64,000 bases of DNA. Origin: Parahoeflea alexandrii (GTDB lineage Bacteria; Pseudomonadota; Alphaproteobacteria; Rhizobiales; Rhizobiaceae). The stretch lies in contig NZ_JAAAML010000003.1 of NCBI RefSeq assembly GCF_024105735.1, forward strand, positions 620,001 to 684,000, given 5' to 3'. How positions within the stretch are numbered: the first letter of the stretch is position 1; each line of letters begins with the position of its first letter. The notes beneath the pieces were generated by a model. The model was not told the DNA's origin and searched no databases. It saw only the letters and a program-made list of their open reading frames with translations. A program made the translations under genes and the position numbers. This document shows positions 31,943 to 40,517 of the stretch, piece after piece.

Positions 31943-32995
31943 ATGCCAGCAACACTAGACGGGCAGATCCTGACGCTATCGGGCTTCGTGGGTGACAACT
32001 GGTGGGACGAGGGTTTCACCTATGACGAGGTGATGGTCGCACTCGCTTCGGTGGAAGACGATTCCGAGCTTGATGTCTTCATCAACTCCGGAGGCGGCTA
32101 CGCCACCGAGGGTGCTGCGATTCATGCATTGTTGGCACGTCGCTCGGGCACGACGAATGTGATTGTCGACGGCGTGGCGGCCTCCGCCGCGTCGCTGATC
32201 GCGATGGCCGGTGAAACCGTGACCATGTCGGCGGGCTCGATCATGATGATCCATGATCCGGCGGGCATTTCATTCGGGACATCGGCGGATCACCAGAAGG
32301 CCGTCGAGGCGTTAGAGGCGCTGGCGACCGCCTACGCACGGGTCTACGCCGCCAAGTCCGGCAAGACCGCCGACGAGTGCCGGGAGATCATGAAGGCGGA
32401 AAGCTGGATGACGCCGGAACAGGCGATCGCCGAAGGCTTTGCCGATGCCGCCAATGACAACGAGGCGTCCGCCGTCGCTGCATTCGATTACCGCGCCTAT
32501 GCCCATGCGCCGGATCAACTCCGAGCGGTGGCAAGCGCCAATGGATGGAGCCTGAAACAGGCCACACGCAAACTGCCGACGGCATCCGCCCCGGCGCCAA
32601 CCGGTCACCAGAAGGAGAAACCCATCATGATCGACAAGACCAAGGCGGATACCCAGCCCGCCAACATCGAAGAAGCAACCGCAACGGCGGCTCGCGAGGC
32701 TGTGAAGGCGGATCGCGAGCGTCATGCCGCCATTATGGCGCTTGAAGAGGCAAAGGGTCGCGAGCAGCTCGCCGCACATCTTCACGCAACGACCGAGATG
32801 TCCGTCGACGAGGTCAAAGCGGCTCTCGCCGCAGCGCCAGCCACATCCACGGAAGAAAAGCCGTCGGCGGCTGCATATGACAAGTCACGCGCCGCAGCCG
32901 GAGCGGGGCTGGCTGCCCCGGGCAGCGGCGAAGGCAAGCCGAAGAGCGGCCTTTCCGAGCTCATCACCGCCAGGATCGAGCGCAAGCGCGCCTGA
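31943..32995 (+). CDS. ClpP-type prohead protease fused to scaffold
   Basis: A 350-residue protein. Residues 1-205 are an S49/ClpP-type protease with the nucleophile in Gly-Val-Ala-Ala-Ser-Ala-Ala-Ser (about 79) and the histidine in Met-Ile-His-Asp-Pro-Ala-Gly (about 103). Residues 229-350 are an Ala/Glu/Lys-rich helical scaffold domain, as in lambda C/Nu3. The protease matures the prohead and removes scaffold. GAGGAG precedes the ATG. Confidence 0.93.
   Translation: MPATLDGQILTLSGFVGDNWWDEGFTYDEVMVALASVEDDSELDVFINSGGGYATEGAAIHALLARRSGTTNVIVDGVAASAASLIAMAGETVTMSAGSIMMIHDPAGISFGTSADHQKAVEALEALATAYARVYAAKSGKTADECREIMKAESWMTPEQAIAEGFADAANDNEASAVAAFDYRAYAHAPDQLRAVASANGWSLKQATRKLPTASAPAPTGHQKEKPIMIDKTKADTQPANIEEATATAAREAVKADRERHAAIMALEEAKGREQLAAHLHATTEMSVDEVKAALAAAPATSTEEKPSAAAYDKSRAAAGAGLAAPGSGEGKPKSGLSELITARIERKRA
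32627..32995 (+). CDS. Nested in-frame scaffold protein (Nu3-like)
   Basis: Inside the protease gene, GAAGGAG (32611-32617) stands nine bases before an in-frame ATG at 32627. Translation from it would give a 122-residue scaffold identical to the protease C-terminus. Lambda Nu3 is made in the same way inside gene C. A strong ribosome site in the middle of a coding sequence is unlikely by chance. Confidence 0.7.
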   Translation: MIDKTKADTQPANIEEATATAAREAVKADRERHAAIMALEEAKGREQLAAHLHATTEMSVDEVKAALAAAPATSTEEKPSAAAYDKSRAAAGAGLAAPGSGEGKPKSGLSELITARIERKRA

Positions 32996-33070
32996 TCCGG
33001 TTTCCCTACAAGATCCCACGCTCGCATCACCGGAAAACAGGCGTAGCGCGAGCCATCAGGAGACACAGCC

Positions 33071-33763
33071 ATGCTTCCCTACTATTCCCACACTGCGCCC
33101 GCCCGCGAAAGTGACCTGCTCAAGCAGGAATACGATCCGCAGTTCTGCCGCGAAAACTATACGCTCAAGGCCGGGTCTGGCTCTGAGCGCAAGGTCTATC
33201 TCGGCACGCCGCTGATGCTCGATGTCGCCACCGCCAATCTCGCGGCCGCGGCCGCTGCCGTCGCCGGCAACACCGGCAATGGCACGATTGCTCTTGCGGA
33301 TCCGTTCTACACGACCGTCAAGGCGGTTCAGGAAGGCCGCTATACGGTGCGCTGCACAACCGGCGGAGCCGATGCCACCTCAAAGTTCCAGGTTGAGGGA
33401 CCGGACGGCAAGACGGTCGGTGAGGCAACGGGCGGCGCGGCCTTCGCCAAGCAGGTCAAGTTCACGATCAGCGGCGGCGGTACCGACTTCGTCGCCGGCG
33501 ACAGCTTTGTGATCGATGTCGCCATCGACCAGGAAGACCCGACCAACACCCGTGTGGCCTGGGTGCCGGGCGACGGCGCAATTATCGGCCTGTCTCTTCG
33601 CAACACCACGGCGCCCGATGGTGTTGCAGTCGAGGGACTGTCGCTCGATCGCGGACCGGCAATTCTCTCCGCCGACAAGATCGTCTGGCCCGACGGCATC
33701 ACCGCCACGGATAAGGCCGCCGGCATCGAAACGCTCAAGCAGATCAACATCATCCAGCGCTGA
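33071..33763 (+). CDS. Head decoration protein (gpD-like)
   Basis: A 230-residue protein in the lambda gpD position. The N-terminus is Tyr-Tyr-Ser-His-Thr; the decoration-domain core is near Leu-Gly-Thr-Pro-Leu-Met, and the C-terminus has Pro-Ala-Ile-Leu-Ser-Ala-Asp-Lys-Ile-Val-Trp-Pro. It is about twice the length of lambda gpD because of an Ala-rich and beta-rich insert at about 55-150, which may add a surface domain. Confidence 0.85.
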   Translation: MLPYYSHTAPARESDLLKQEYDPQFCRENYTLKAGSGSERKVYLGTPLMLDVATANLAAAAAAVAGNTGNGTIALADPFYTTVKAVQEGRYTVRCTTGGADATSKFQVEGPDGKTVGEATGGAAFAKQVKFTISGGGTDFVAGDSFVIDVAIDQEDPTNTRVAWVPGDGAIIGLSLRNTTAPDGVAVEGLSLDRGPAILSADKIVWPDGITATDKAAGIETLKQINIIQR

Positions 33764-33770
33764 ACACTCC

Positions 33771-33794
33771 GGGCGCGGGTCTGCTCCCGCGCCC
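33771..33794 (+). other. Perfect 9-bp hairpin between decoration and capsid genes
   Basis: GGGCGCGGG (33771-33779) and CCCGCGCCC (33786-33794) flank a 6-base loop. No T run follows, so it is more likely an mRNA processing or stability structure than a terminator; it could raise capsid expression. Confidence 0.55.
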
Positions 33795-33848
33795 CTGCCA
33801 TCCACCCATTGACGAGCGTGGCGTGCCGCCGCGCCGCAGGAGACACAC

Positions 33849-34892
33849 ATGTTCGATTATCTCTACACCAGCACGGACCTGACCCAGGAGGTCAACCGTC
33901 TTCCCAACGAGTACGGGCTTCTGAACGCGCTCGACCTATTCCCGATCGAAACGCTCGGCTCGCGCTTCGTAAGGGTCGACTATCGCAACGGCCAGATCTA
34001 CGTTCTCGGCGCCAAGGCTCCCGGTGCTCCGGGGGATGTCGGCGGCACCAATGAAGACGAGGGCGGTGTGATCCTTCAGATCCCTCACTTTCCTCACCTT
34101 GAGCGCATTTCGGTCGATGACGTGGACGGGCTCCTGCAGGTCTTCAACGGCCAGGTCGAGCCCCGATCGGTGGACCGCGAGACCGCCCGCAAGCTGGATC
34201 TGATCCGCCGTAACCATTCGATCACCCTTGAGTTCATCCGTCTCGGGGCGCTCAAGGGTTTGATCAAGGATGGCCGCGGCAAGACGCTGTATGATCTCTA
34301 CACCGTCTTCGGGATCACCAAGAAGGAGGTGGATTTCGTCCTCGGGACTGCCGGTACCGATATCCGGGAGAAATGTGAGGAGGTCATTGACCACACGATG
34401 ACCAACCTGAAGGGCGAGACCAGCTCGGGCGTGGAGGCCGTGGTGGATTCGAAGTTCTTCGGCAAACTCATCACCCATCCGAACGTCGAAAAGTTCTGGC
34501 TCAACGCGCAGAACTCGAGCGAGCACAAGATGCTCAATCGCGAAAGTCGCGCCGGCAACTGGGGCCGTGCCTTCGAGTTCGGGGATATCATCTGGCGAGA
34601 GTACAAGGGCGGGCTTCCTGTCCGTGCTGCAAACGGCGCTATCTCCACCGAGAAGAACATCGCCGACAACTCCGGTACCGCGTATCCGACCGGTACACAG
34701 TCGATGATGCGGACTTTCGAGGCACCGGTGCATCACATGGATCTCGTCAACCAGGCCCCTGACGCCGACACGATCTACATTTCGGTCGAGATGCTGAAGC
34801 ACGGCAAGGGTGTGGAACTGGAATCCCAGACCAACCGACTGGCGGTGAACAAGCAGCCGGAGTGCGTTGTCCAGGTCAAGACCTCGAACTGA
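33849..34892 (+). CDS. Major capsid protein, lambda gpE family
   Basis: A 347-residue capsid protein of the gpE (Phage_cap_E) type. Marks are Pro-Asn-Glu-Tyr-Gly-Leu-Leu near the start, Phe-Gly-Ile-Thr-Lys-Lys-Glu-Val-Asp-Phe in the middle, and Gly-Gly-Leu-Pro-Val followed by a C-terminal strand region. It forms the icosahedral shell with the decoration protein. GCAGGAGAC precedes the ATG. Confidence 0.94.
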   Translation: MFDYLYTSTDLTQEVNRLPNEYGLLNALDLFPIETLGSRFVRVDYRNGQIYVLGAKAPGAPGDVGGTNEDEGGVILQIPHFPHLERISVDDVDGLLQVFNGQVEPRSVDRETARKLDLIRRNHSITLEFIRLGALKGLIKDGRGKTLYDLYTVFGITKKEVDFVLGTAGTDIREKCEEVIDHTMTNLKGETSSGVEAVVDSKFFGKLITHPNVEKFWLNAQNSSEHKMLNRESRAGNWGRAFEFGDIIWREYKGGLPVRAANGAISTEKNIADNSGTAYPTGTQSMMRTFEAPVHHMDLVNQAPDADTIYISVEMLKHGKGVELESQTNRLAVNKQPECVVQVKTSN

Positions 34893-34902
34893 CCTCAGGC
34901 CG

Positions 34903-35295
34903 ATGAGCAACTGGACCGACATGGAGCGCCGCCTCGAGACAGACGCGGCGGCGCTTTTCGACACCGTGGAGGTGCAGGCATTTGCGCGAAAGGGCGGCGC
35001 TACGGTCAATCACCGCCGGGAAGCCGATCCGGCCCGGGCGAGTTTCACCTTTCCCGGTTCTCTCGAATTCAACCCGCCACCGCTGCGCAACGAGCAGTTC
35101 ATGCAGGCGGGCAGGAGCGGACAATCCAATGTCGCGTTCGATGCGGTTATCACCGTGCATGATGACGGATCATGGCCGTGGCTGCCGAAGAGGAATGACC
35201 ACCTGGTGGCAGACGCAGTGATCTATGAGATCGCCGATATTCACCGCGACGGCTCCTCTCGGCGCGTCTTTTACGTCAACAAGGCAAAGCCATGA
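34903..35295 (+). CDS. Head-tail joining protein
   Basis: A 130-residue protein after the major capsid gene, at the FII-like connector position. It has beta-rich segments (Pro-Gly-Ser-Leu-Glu-Phe-Asn-Pro-Pro-Pro) and a conserved-looking C-terminus with Arg-Arg-Val-Phe-Tyr. The assignment rests mainly on order. It overlaps the next gene by 4 bases. Confidence 0.6.
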   Translation: MSNWTDMERRLETDAAALFDTVEVQAFARKGGATVNHRREADPARASFTFPGSLEFNPPPLRNEQFMQAGRSGQSNVAFDAVITVHDDGSWPWLPKRNDHLVADAVIYEIADIHRDGSSRRVFYVNKAKP

Positions 35296-36011
35296 CACTG
35301 ACCGCTGAAGCCGTGCGACTGGCGGCCATGGAAGTGCTGCGGCCGACGGGTGCGACAGACGCATTCCCGACGCTTGCCGGCGCCATGGTGTTTGACAGCA
35401 AACAGGCCAGTGTCGCGGATCTCGACAATTTCGCATCGGGTGATCTGCCGTACATTCCGGTGCTGGCGCTCTATACCGAGGATTCGACAGTCGAAACGCG
35501 CGGCGCTGCTGCAGACGTGAACGACAATTACTGCCAGATGACGCTGGAGATTGTCGGCGAACTGGCTGTGATTGCCCGTGACGAAGATCTCGACGCTGAG
35601 TATGTCGATGCGGTAGCGGGCACCGATCCGGAGGCGCGACTGGTGCTGTCGGCGATGATGGCTCAGGTGTGTAAGGAGTTGCTCTATTCCGAGCGCGGCT
35701 ATCTGTTTCGCCGGATCGCGACGCATTGCGACAAGATCGAACAGCAGAGCCATACCGTGCCGGAGCTGGGCTTGCGGTTCCAGCGTGAGTTCATGCGCCT
35801 GACACTGACCATCGCCGACGATGAATTGAGCGACGAGGGCGGTCTTACCGGACGGATCAAGACACTGTTCGACGCCCTGCCAGCGGGGTCCTACGCCAAG
35901 GCGAAACTGTCAGCGCTTGCGACTCATCTGGCTGGCGAGACCCGCACCGACCTGACTGAAATCACCGTTGACCCCGGTGCGGGGCCGGTGGCTGGCACAA
36001 CACTGGAGTGA
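35292..36011 (+). CDS. Phage structural protein, possible tail completion protein
   Basis: A 239-residue protein between the connector and the sheath operon. The middle has a beta-rich section (Met-Thr-Leu-Glu-Ile-Val-Gly-Glu-Leu-Ala-Val-Ile) typical of tail terminator folds, followed by helices. I recognise no exact family. Confidence 0.6.
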   Translation: MTLTAEAVRLAAMEVLRPTGATDAFPTLAGAMVFDSKQASVADLDNFASGDLPYIPVLALYTEDSTVETRGAAADVNDNYCQMTLEIVGELAVIARDEDLDAEYVDAVAGTDPEARLVLSAMMAQVCKELLYSERGYLFRRIATHCDKIEQQSHTVPELGLRFQREFMRLTLTIADDELSDEGGLTGRIKTLFDALPAGSYAKAKLSALATHLAGETRTDLTEITVDPGAGPVAGTTLE

Positions 36012-36016
36012 CATCG

Positions 36017-36238
36017 ATGCAACGTTACAAACCAGCCAAGGGCGCGCCATTGCTGCGCACCACGGAGGGCGAAGCCTTCCCTGAAGCAGGCAAGATGATC
36101 GACCCGGCGAACCGCTACTACGCGCGGCTGATCAAGGAACGCGCGCTTGAGCCCGTGGCGGACGATGCGCCGGAAAACAAATCCCGAACCAGCAAACCGG
36201 CGGCGGCGGCCGCATCCAACAAGGAGACGCGGAAATGA
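36017..36238 (+). CDS. DUF2635-like small tail protein
   Basis: A 73-residue protein just before the sheath gene, the place of DUF2635 genes in Mu-like phages. It has Tyr-Lys-Pro-Ala-Lys-Gly and Glu-Ala-Phe-Pro-Glu-Ala-Gly, then Tyr-Tyr-Ala-Arg-Leu-Ile-Lys. An Ala/Lys tail follows. ATG 36017 is preferred to GTG 36008, which overlaps the previous stop. Confidence 0.6.
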   Translation: MQRYKPAKGAPLLRTTEGEAFPEAGKMIDPANRYYARLIKERALEPVADDAPENKSRTSKPAAAAASNKETRK

Positions 36239-37716
36239 CCGTACCTGCAAACCTCGTGGCCCCCCTGTTCGCGTTCTCGGTTGAGAGCGGCGGGCAGTTC
36301 GAAGACCTGGCGCCGGTCATCCTGTATGGCCACAAGACATCGGCCGGTTCGATGTCGGACAATGTCAAGGTGTCCTGCGCATCGCGCTCCCAGGCCCGCG
36401 CGCTGGCCGGCAAGGGGTCGATGCTCGAGCAGATGGTGACCGTGTTCCGCAAGAACGCGCCGACGCATCCGCTCTACATCGTATCGGTCGCGCCGAGCGG
36501 AACGGCGGAAACCCGCACCATCACGGTCGGCACCGTGCCGGCAGGCGGCGGCACCGGCGTGATCAACATCATGGGCGAGCTGGTCTCGATCTCGATCGCG
36601 GCCGGTGACAGCGCCAACACGGTGGCCGCGGCCATCAACGCGGCCATCAACGCCTATGACAACCCGCAATCGGGCCACGCGCTGCCCTACACCTCGACGG
36701 TAGCCACCAACGTGGTGACGATCACCGCGCGTCACCTGGGCGCCTATGCGGCGGAAATCGGCGTGAGCGTGCCGGTGCTCGATGGCACCAACGCACTGAC
36801 CGGCGTGCTGACGATCGATGAAGGAACGGCGGGGGCCGGCACGCCCGACACCGCGACGGCGAACGCGGCGATCGAGGAAGACGACTGGTCGTTCCTGGTC
36901 TCTGCTTTTGGCGACGCCACCAACGTCGGCAAGTACGACACGCTGCTTTCCGAAGTCTCGGGCCGGTGGAGCTATGCCAACCAGAAATTCGGCATCGCCT
37001 ATTATCCGAAGCGCGACAGCCAGTCGAACCTGATTTCCTACGGCGAGGGCAAGGACACCTGGAAGCTTTGCGCGGTGCCGACCTTTGCCTCGGGCGGTCA
37101 TTCCGAGCCGGGGTATCTGTGGGTGGCAGCGATGATCGGGCGCGTGGCGCCGTGGCTCGCCGGTGGCGCGACGGGCGATGTGAACCGCAACCAGACCGGC
37201 CTCGTGGTCGAGGGAATCAGCGCGCCGTCGGATGGGGCCTACTGGCCGGATCTCGCGACCCGGAACGCGTTTCTCGCTGCAGGGCTTTCTTCCTGGAGCG
37301 TCAACGGCAATGGCCGGGTGGCGGTCGACAAGATCATTACGCATTACCGCACCACTGCGGGCGTACCCGACACCACGTTCCGCGATATCCAGAAGCCACA
37401 TGCGCTGATGTATTCGCTGCGCTACATGCTGGCGCAGCTGGCGTTCGAGCATTCCAACAAGGTGATTGCCGACGACAACCCCGGCAATGTCGGCTCGGTT
37501 TCGACGCCGAAAGACATCGAGGCCACCTGCTACCATGCCTATGTGGATCTTGAGCTGCGCGGGGTTCTGGAGAACTCGGCCACAGCACTCAAGGATCTCA
37601 CGGTCACCCGCAACGGTGACAATCCGAACCGGGTTGATGCGGTGGTGCCGATGGACTTCACCAATCCGCTCGACATCTTCTCGGGGCTGGCGCGCGTCTA
37701 CTCCCAGTTTCGCTGA
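36235..37716 (+). CDS. Contractile tail sheath protein (Mu gpL-like)
   Basis: A 493-residue sheath protein. The N-terminus is Pro-Leu-Phe-Ala-Phe-Ser-Val, the middle has an Ala/Thr-rich beta domain, and the C-terminal sheath domain ends Pro-Met-Asp-Phe-Thr-Asn-Pro-Leu-Asp-Ile. It polymerises around the tube and contracts at infection, which makes the phage a myovirus. It is coupled by ATGA to the DUF2635-like gene. Confidence 0.93.
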   Translation: MTVPANLVAPLFAFSVESGGQFEDLAPVILYGHKTSAGSMSDNVKVSCASRSQARALAGKGSMLEQMVTVFRKNAPTHPLYIVSVAPSGTAETRTITVGTVPAGGGTGVINIMGELVSISIAAGDSANTVAAAINAAINAYDNPQSGHALPYTSTVATNVVTITARHLGAYAAEIGVSVPVLDGTNALTGVLTIDEGTAGAGTPDTATANAAIEEDDWSFLVSAFGDATNVGKYDTLLSEVSGRWSYANQKFGIAYYPKRDSQSNLISYGEGKDTWKLCAVPTFASGGHSEPGYLWVAAMIGRVAPWLAGGATGDVNRNQTGLVVEGISAPSDGAYWPDLATRNAFLAAGLSSWSVNGNGRVAVDKIITHYRTTAGVPDTTFRDIQKPHALMYSLRYMLAQLAFEHSNKVIADDNPGNVGSVSTPKDIEATCYHAYVDLELRGVLENSATALKDLTVTRNGDNPNRVDAVVPMDFTNPLDIFSGLARVYSQFR

Positions 37717-37727
37717 CCGAACTTGAG

Positions 37728-37747
37728 CCGGGCGAGATAGCGCCCGG
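37728..37747 (+). other. Hairpin between sheath and tube genes
   Basis: CCGGGCG (37728-37734) and CGCCCGG (37741-37747) form a 7-bp stem with a 6-base loop and no T run. It may help set the ratio of tube to sheath mRNA. Confidence 0.4.
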
Positions 37748-37778
37748 TTGACCCGATTCCAAACAAAGGATCCTGAAA

Positions 37779-38150
37779 ATGGCTGGTAAAGATTATGGCG
37801 GTCAGATCCGCCTTCGGCTTTCGAACGGCGAAACCTTTTCGCTGCGTGGCACCATGACGCTGATGACGGCCGGCCGTTCCGTCGAGGCTGTCGTGAACCA
37901 GGACCGGTCGACCGACCGGGTTTCGACGCTGACGCCCTATGCCTTCGAAATGTCCTTTGCCGACAAGGGGCAGAATATGCAGGCGCTGATGACGGCGGAC
38001 CGCTTCGACGCGACCTTTATCGAGGATGACACCGGCGTGTCGCACTATTACACGCGCGCATTCTTCACCGGGGAGCCGTCGATCAACCGCATAAACGGCG
38101 AAGTGACCGGCATGGCTGGCGCGGCTGAAACCTACGTCCGAAAGGGCTGA
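37779..38150 (+). CDS. Tail tube protein (Mu gpM-like)
   Basis: A 123-residue tube protein of the contractile-tail type: Gly-Gly-Gln-Ile-Arg-Leu-Arg-Leu, then Arg-Gly-Thr-Met-Thr-Leu, and Phe-Phe-Thr-Gly-Glu-Pro-Ser-Ile-Asn near the end. It stacks in rings inside the sheath. The spacing to the sheath gene and to the chaperone gene matches Mu-like clusters. Confidence 0.9.
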   Translation: MAGKDYGGQIRLRLSNGETFSLRGTMTLMTAGRSVEAVVNQDRSTDRVSTLTPYAFEMSFADKGQNMQALMTADRFDATFIEDDTGVSHYYTRAFFTGEPSINRINGEVTGMAGAAETYVRKG

Positions 38151-38153
38151 TCG

Positions 38154-38492
38154 ATGTCCGGTGAAAAGACTGTCCGGCTGTCGCGGCGTTATGAGGCGCA
38201 TGGCCGGGCCTTCGACAGCCTCACCTTCCGCGAGCCGAAAATGGCGGATTTTGAGGCGATCGGCGAGATTGCCGAGTATCAGCCGGCCCCTGAAGGCGGA
38301 ATGCTGATCATAAATCATGACGATCGGGTGTGGAGATACCGCGACCGGTTGCTCAAACGCGGAGATGATTTGCCGTCGGCTGCGGATCTTGGCGACCTCG
38401 ATCTGGCGGACGCGATTGCCGTGAAAGAGGCGATCAGCGGTTTTTTTACCCAGGCGAGGGCAAAGCCGTCCGCCACGCTACCGACCTCCTGA
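38154..38492 (+). CDS. Tail assembly chaperone, short form (gp41-like)
   Basis: A 112-residue protein of the Mu gp41 family: Leu-Thr-Phe-Arg-Glu-Pro-Lys-Met-Ala-Asp-Phe near residue 24, and Asp-Ala-Ile-Ala-Val-Lys-Glu-Ala-Ile-Ser-Gly-Phe-Phe near 87-99. It helps polymerise the tube around the tape measure. A slippery T7 run near its 3' end allows a longer product. Confidence 0.88.
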   Translation: MSGEKTVRLSRRYEAHGRAFDSLTFREPKMADFEAIGEIAEYQPAPEGGMLIINHDDRVWRYRDRLLKRGDDLPSAADLGDLDLADAIAVKEAISGFFTQARAKPSATLPTS

Positions 38493-38593
38493 TCTTCAGG
38501 TTCGGTTTTTCCTTTGAAAGTGTGATGGCGATGACGCCGTCGCAGTGTCTCTCCTGGGCCGTTCGCGGTCTTGAAGCCGGAAGCAATTCATGA
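38154..38593 (+). CDS. Tail assembly chaperone, -1 frameshift long form (gp41/gp42-type)
   Basis: The heptamer T-TTT-TTT at 38441-38447 is in the correct phase for -1 slippage (zero frame GGT TTT TTT ACC). After the shift the frame stays open for 48 more codons and stops at 38591-38593, exactly overlapping the tape-measure ATG. The product is about 146 residues. The extension carries Asp-Leu-Leu-Ile-Phe-Arg-Phe-Gly-Phe and Cys-Leu-Ser-Trp-Ala-Val-Arg-Gly-Leu, like the second part of other tail chaperones. It fills the otherwise empty gap. Such frameshifts are conserved in tailed phages. Confidence 0.85.
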
Positions 38594-40515
38594 GCAACCG
38601 CACGATTGAAGCCATTGTCCGGCTGTCGGCGAAGCTTGGGCCTATGGCCGCCTTCGGCCAGTTGGGGACCAAGCTCGCGGACGTGAACCGGAAGGCCGCG
38701 GCGGTCAACAGAACCCAAACGATGATCGCCAAAAGCTCGACAGCGGCAACGGCGGCGTTGATGCGCTATGCCGCGCCTGCGGCGATCACCTATGGTGCGG
38801 TGTCGGCTGGCCGGGCCTTCGCGTCGATCGAGAGACGTTTGGAGCGCATTGGTATCAACGCAGATGCCAGTTCGGCTGAGATGCAGTCGGCATTCCAACA
38901 GATGCGAACAATCGCCGATGATGTGAAAGCGCCGGTTGAGAATGTTGTCTCCGGGCTGGAATCGCTGATTGCCTCCGGTAAGTCGCTGAACGAGGCATTG
39001 GTTCTCTTGCCGCTGGTGGCGGCTGCGGCGCAGGCATCGGATTCCGAATTTGCAGCGATGGCGACGACTGCAGACGCCATCACAAGCTCATTCGGTATTG
39101 CGGCTAACCAGATGGGTGGGGCATTCGACATCATTGCCAAGGCGGGCAAGGCCGGCAAGTTCGAGATGAAGGATATGGCGGCGGAACTGCCGTCGCTGGC
39201 GCCGGCATTCGCGGCGCTGGGCTACAGGGGCGAGGAGGGATTGAAGAAGCTTGCGGCCGCCTTGCAGGTGGTGAGGATGGAGACCGGCACGTCTGGCGAG
39301 GCAGCAACATCGTTCATGGATGTACTGACCAAGATGAACTCGGTGACGGTGTCGAACAATTTCAAGAAGCAGTTTGGCATGGATATCCGCAGGGAAATGG
39401 AGAAGGCCAAGAAGGCCGGTGAAGACACGCTTCTGGCTTTTATCCGTTTGTCGAAAGAGGCCATCGACGGGGATCTGTCGAAGATTCCGCTGTTGTTTAC
39501 TGACAAGCAGATGCAGATCGCCATGCGGGCGCTGATCAATCGCACCGGCGAATTCACCGGTCAATTGGGCGCGCTCGGCAATGCGGCGGGTACGGTGCAA
39601 GGTGACATCGATCGGTTGGCGACCAATACCCAGGCGAGCATCGACAAGATGGCGAACTCCTGGGACCGTTTGAAGACGAGCATCGGCGGCACGATCGCGC
39701 CAACGGCAAGCGCCGGAATGGATGCTGTGTCCAACACGATCGAAAACCAGGCCGCGATGGATCGCGGCTTTGCGAAGATGGGAATGGGGTTCTTTGAGAG
39801 CCGCTTCTGGTCAATGATGAATGCAGGCAATCCGGAGGCGCTGAAAAGTGTTTTCTGGCTGGGCGGCGGAAGAACCGAATGGGACAAGAAGAGAATCGCC
39901 GGATACCGGCAGGGTGCCGATGCGCGCATCGGAGCAGATACCCCGAACCTGCCGGATGGTGTTTCCTATCAGGAAAGGGGTTTGCCTGAGGCTGGCCCAG
40001 TGATCCGGACGCGGGATGGAAAGCTGATCTCTGTTTCAGAAACCGCTGCCGCATCTGCTCCGGTTCCTGCGGTCAGGCCATCCGAGTTCGAGATGGAGTT
40101 GGCGAGGCAGGAGGCTGCGCGCGCCCGTAGTGATGTACGAACAGAGGCCTATGTCGCGTCGCGTACCCCCTTAGCTGTACCGGCTGATGCAGACGGCAAT
40201 ATTTCACTGCGTCCCAATCAGCGCGTGGATGAACTAGAGGGCTTGCTCGAGAAAATAGATCAGGCTGGGTCGCAATCAGGAGCGGACCTGGCCCAGGGCG
40301 GCAGGGATGCGGCTGAAGCGGTGAAAGCGTCTGGTGACGATATCGCGCGAGGCGGGCAGGATGCTGCAGCGGCCATTCGTGATGCTGGCGCATCAATCGC
40401 GGCCCAAATCCGTGCAGCCATCAGTGGTGCCTTTGGCTCGGGTTCATCTGCGCCCGTTTCCGGCAATCGCGGCCGCACCATGCCGCAGGCCGGGCAAGCT
40501 GGAAGGGCGCAGTAG
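38590..40515 (+). CDS. Tail tape measure protein
   Basis: A 641-residue, Ala-rich and largely helical protein placed after the chaperone frameshift, as tape measures are. The N-terminus is typical (Leu-Gly-Pro-Met-Ala-Ala-Phe-Gly-Gln-Leu), with the conserved Ser-Ser-Phe-Gly-Ile and Ala-Ala-Glu-Leu-Pro region at about 160-205. If the rule of about 0.15 nm per residue holds, the tail would be near 95 nm. The C-terminus is Gly/Ser-rich. Confidence 0.92.
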   Translation: MSNRTIEAIVRLSAKLGPMAAFGQLGTKLADVNRKAAAVNRTQTMIAKSSTAATAALMRYAAPAAITYGAVSAGRAFASIERRLERIGINADASSAEMQSAFQQMRTIADDVKAPVENVVSGLESLIASGKSLNEALVLLPLVAAAAQASDSEFAAMATTADAITSSFGIAANQMGGAFDIIAKAGKAGKFEMKDMAAELPSLAPAFAALGYRGEEGLKKLAAALQVVRMETGTSGEAATSFMDVLTKMNSVTVSNNFKKQFGMDIRREMEKAKKAGEDTLLAFIRLSKEAIDGDLSKIPLLFTDKQMQIAMRALINRTGEFTGQLGALGNAAGTVQGDIDRLATNTQASIDKMANSWDRLKTSIGGTIAPTASAGMDAVSNTIENQAAMDRGFAKMGMGFFESRFWSMMNAGNPEALKSVFWLGGGRTEWDKKRIAGYRQGADARIGADTPNLPDGVSYQERGLPEAGPVIRTRDGKLISVSETAAASAPVPAVRPSEFEMELARQEAARARSDVRTEAYVASRTPLAVPADADGNISLRPNQRVDELEGLLEKIDQAGSQSGADLAQGGRDAAEAVKASGDDIARGGQDAAAAIRDAGASIAAQIRAAISGAFGSGSSAPVSGNRGRTMPQAGQAGRAQ

Positions 40516-40517
40516 AG

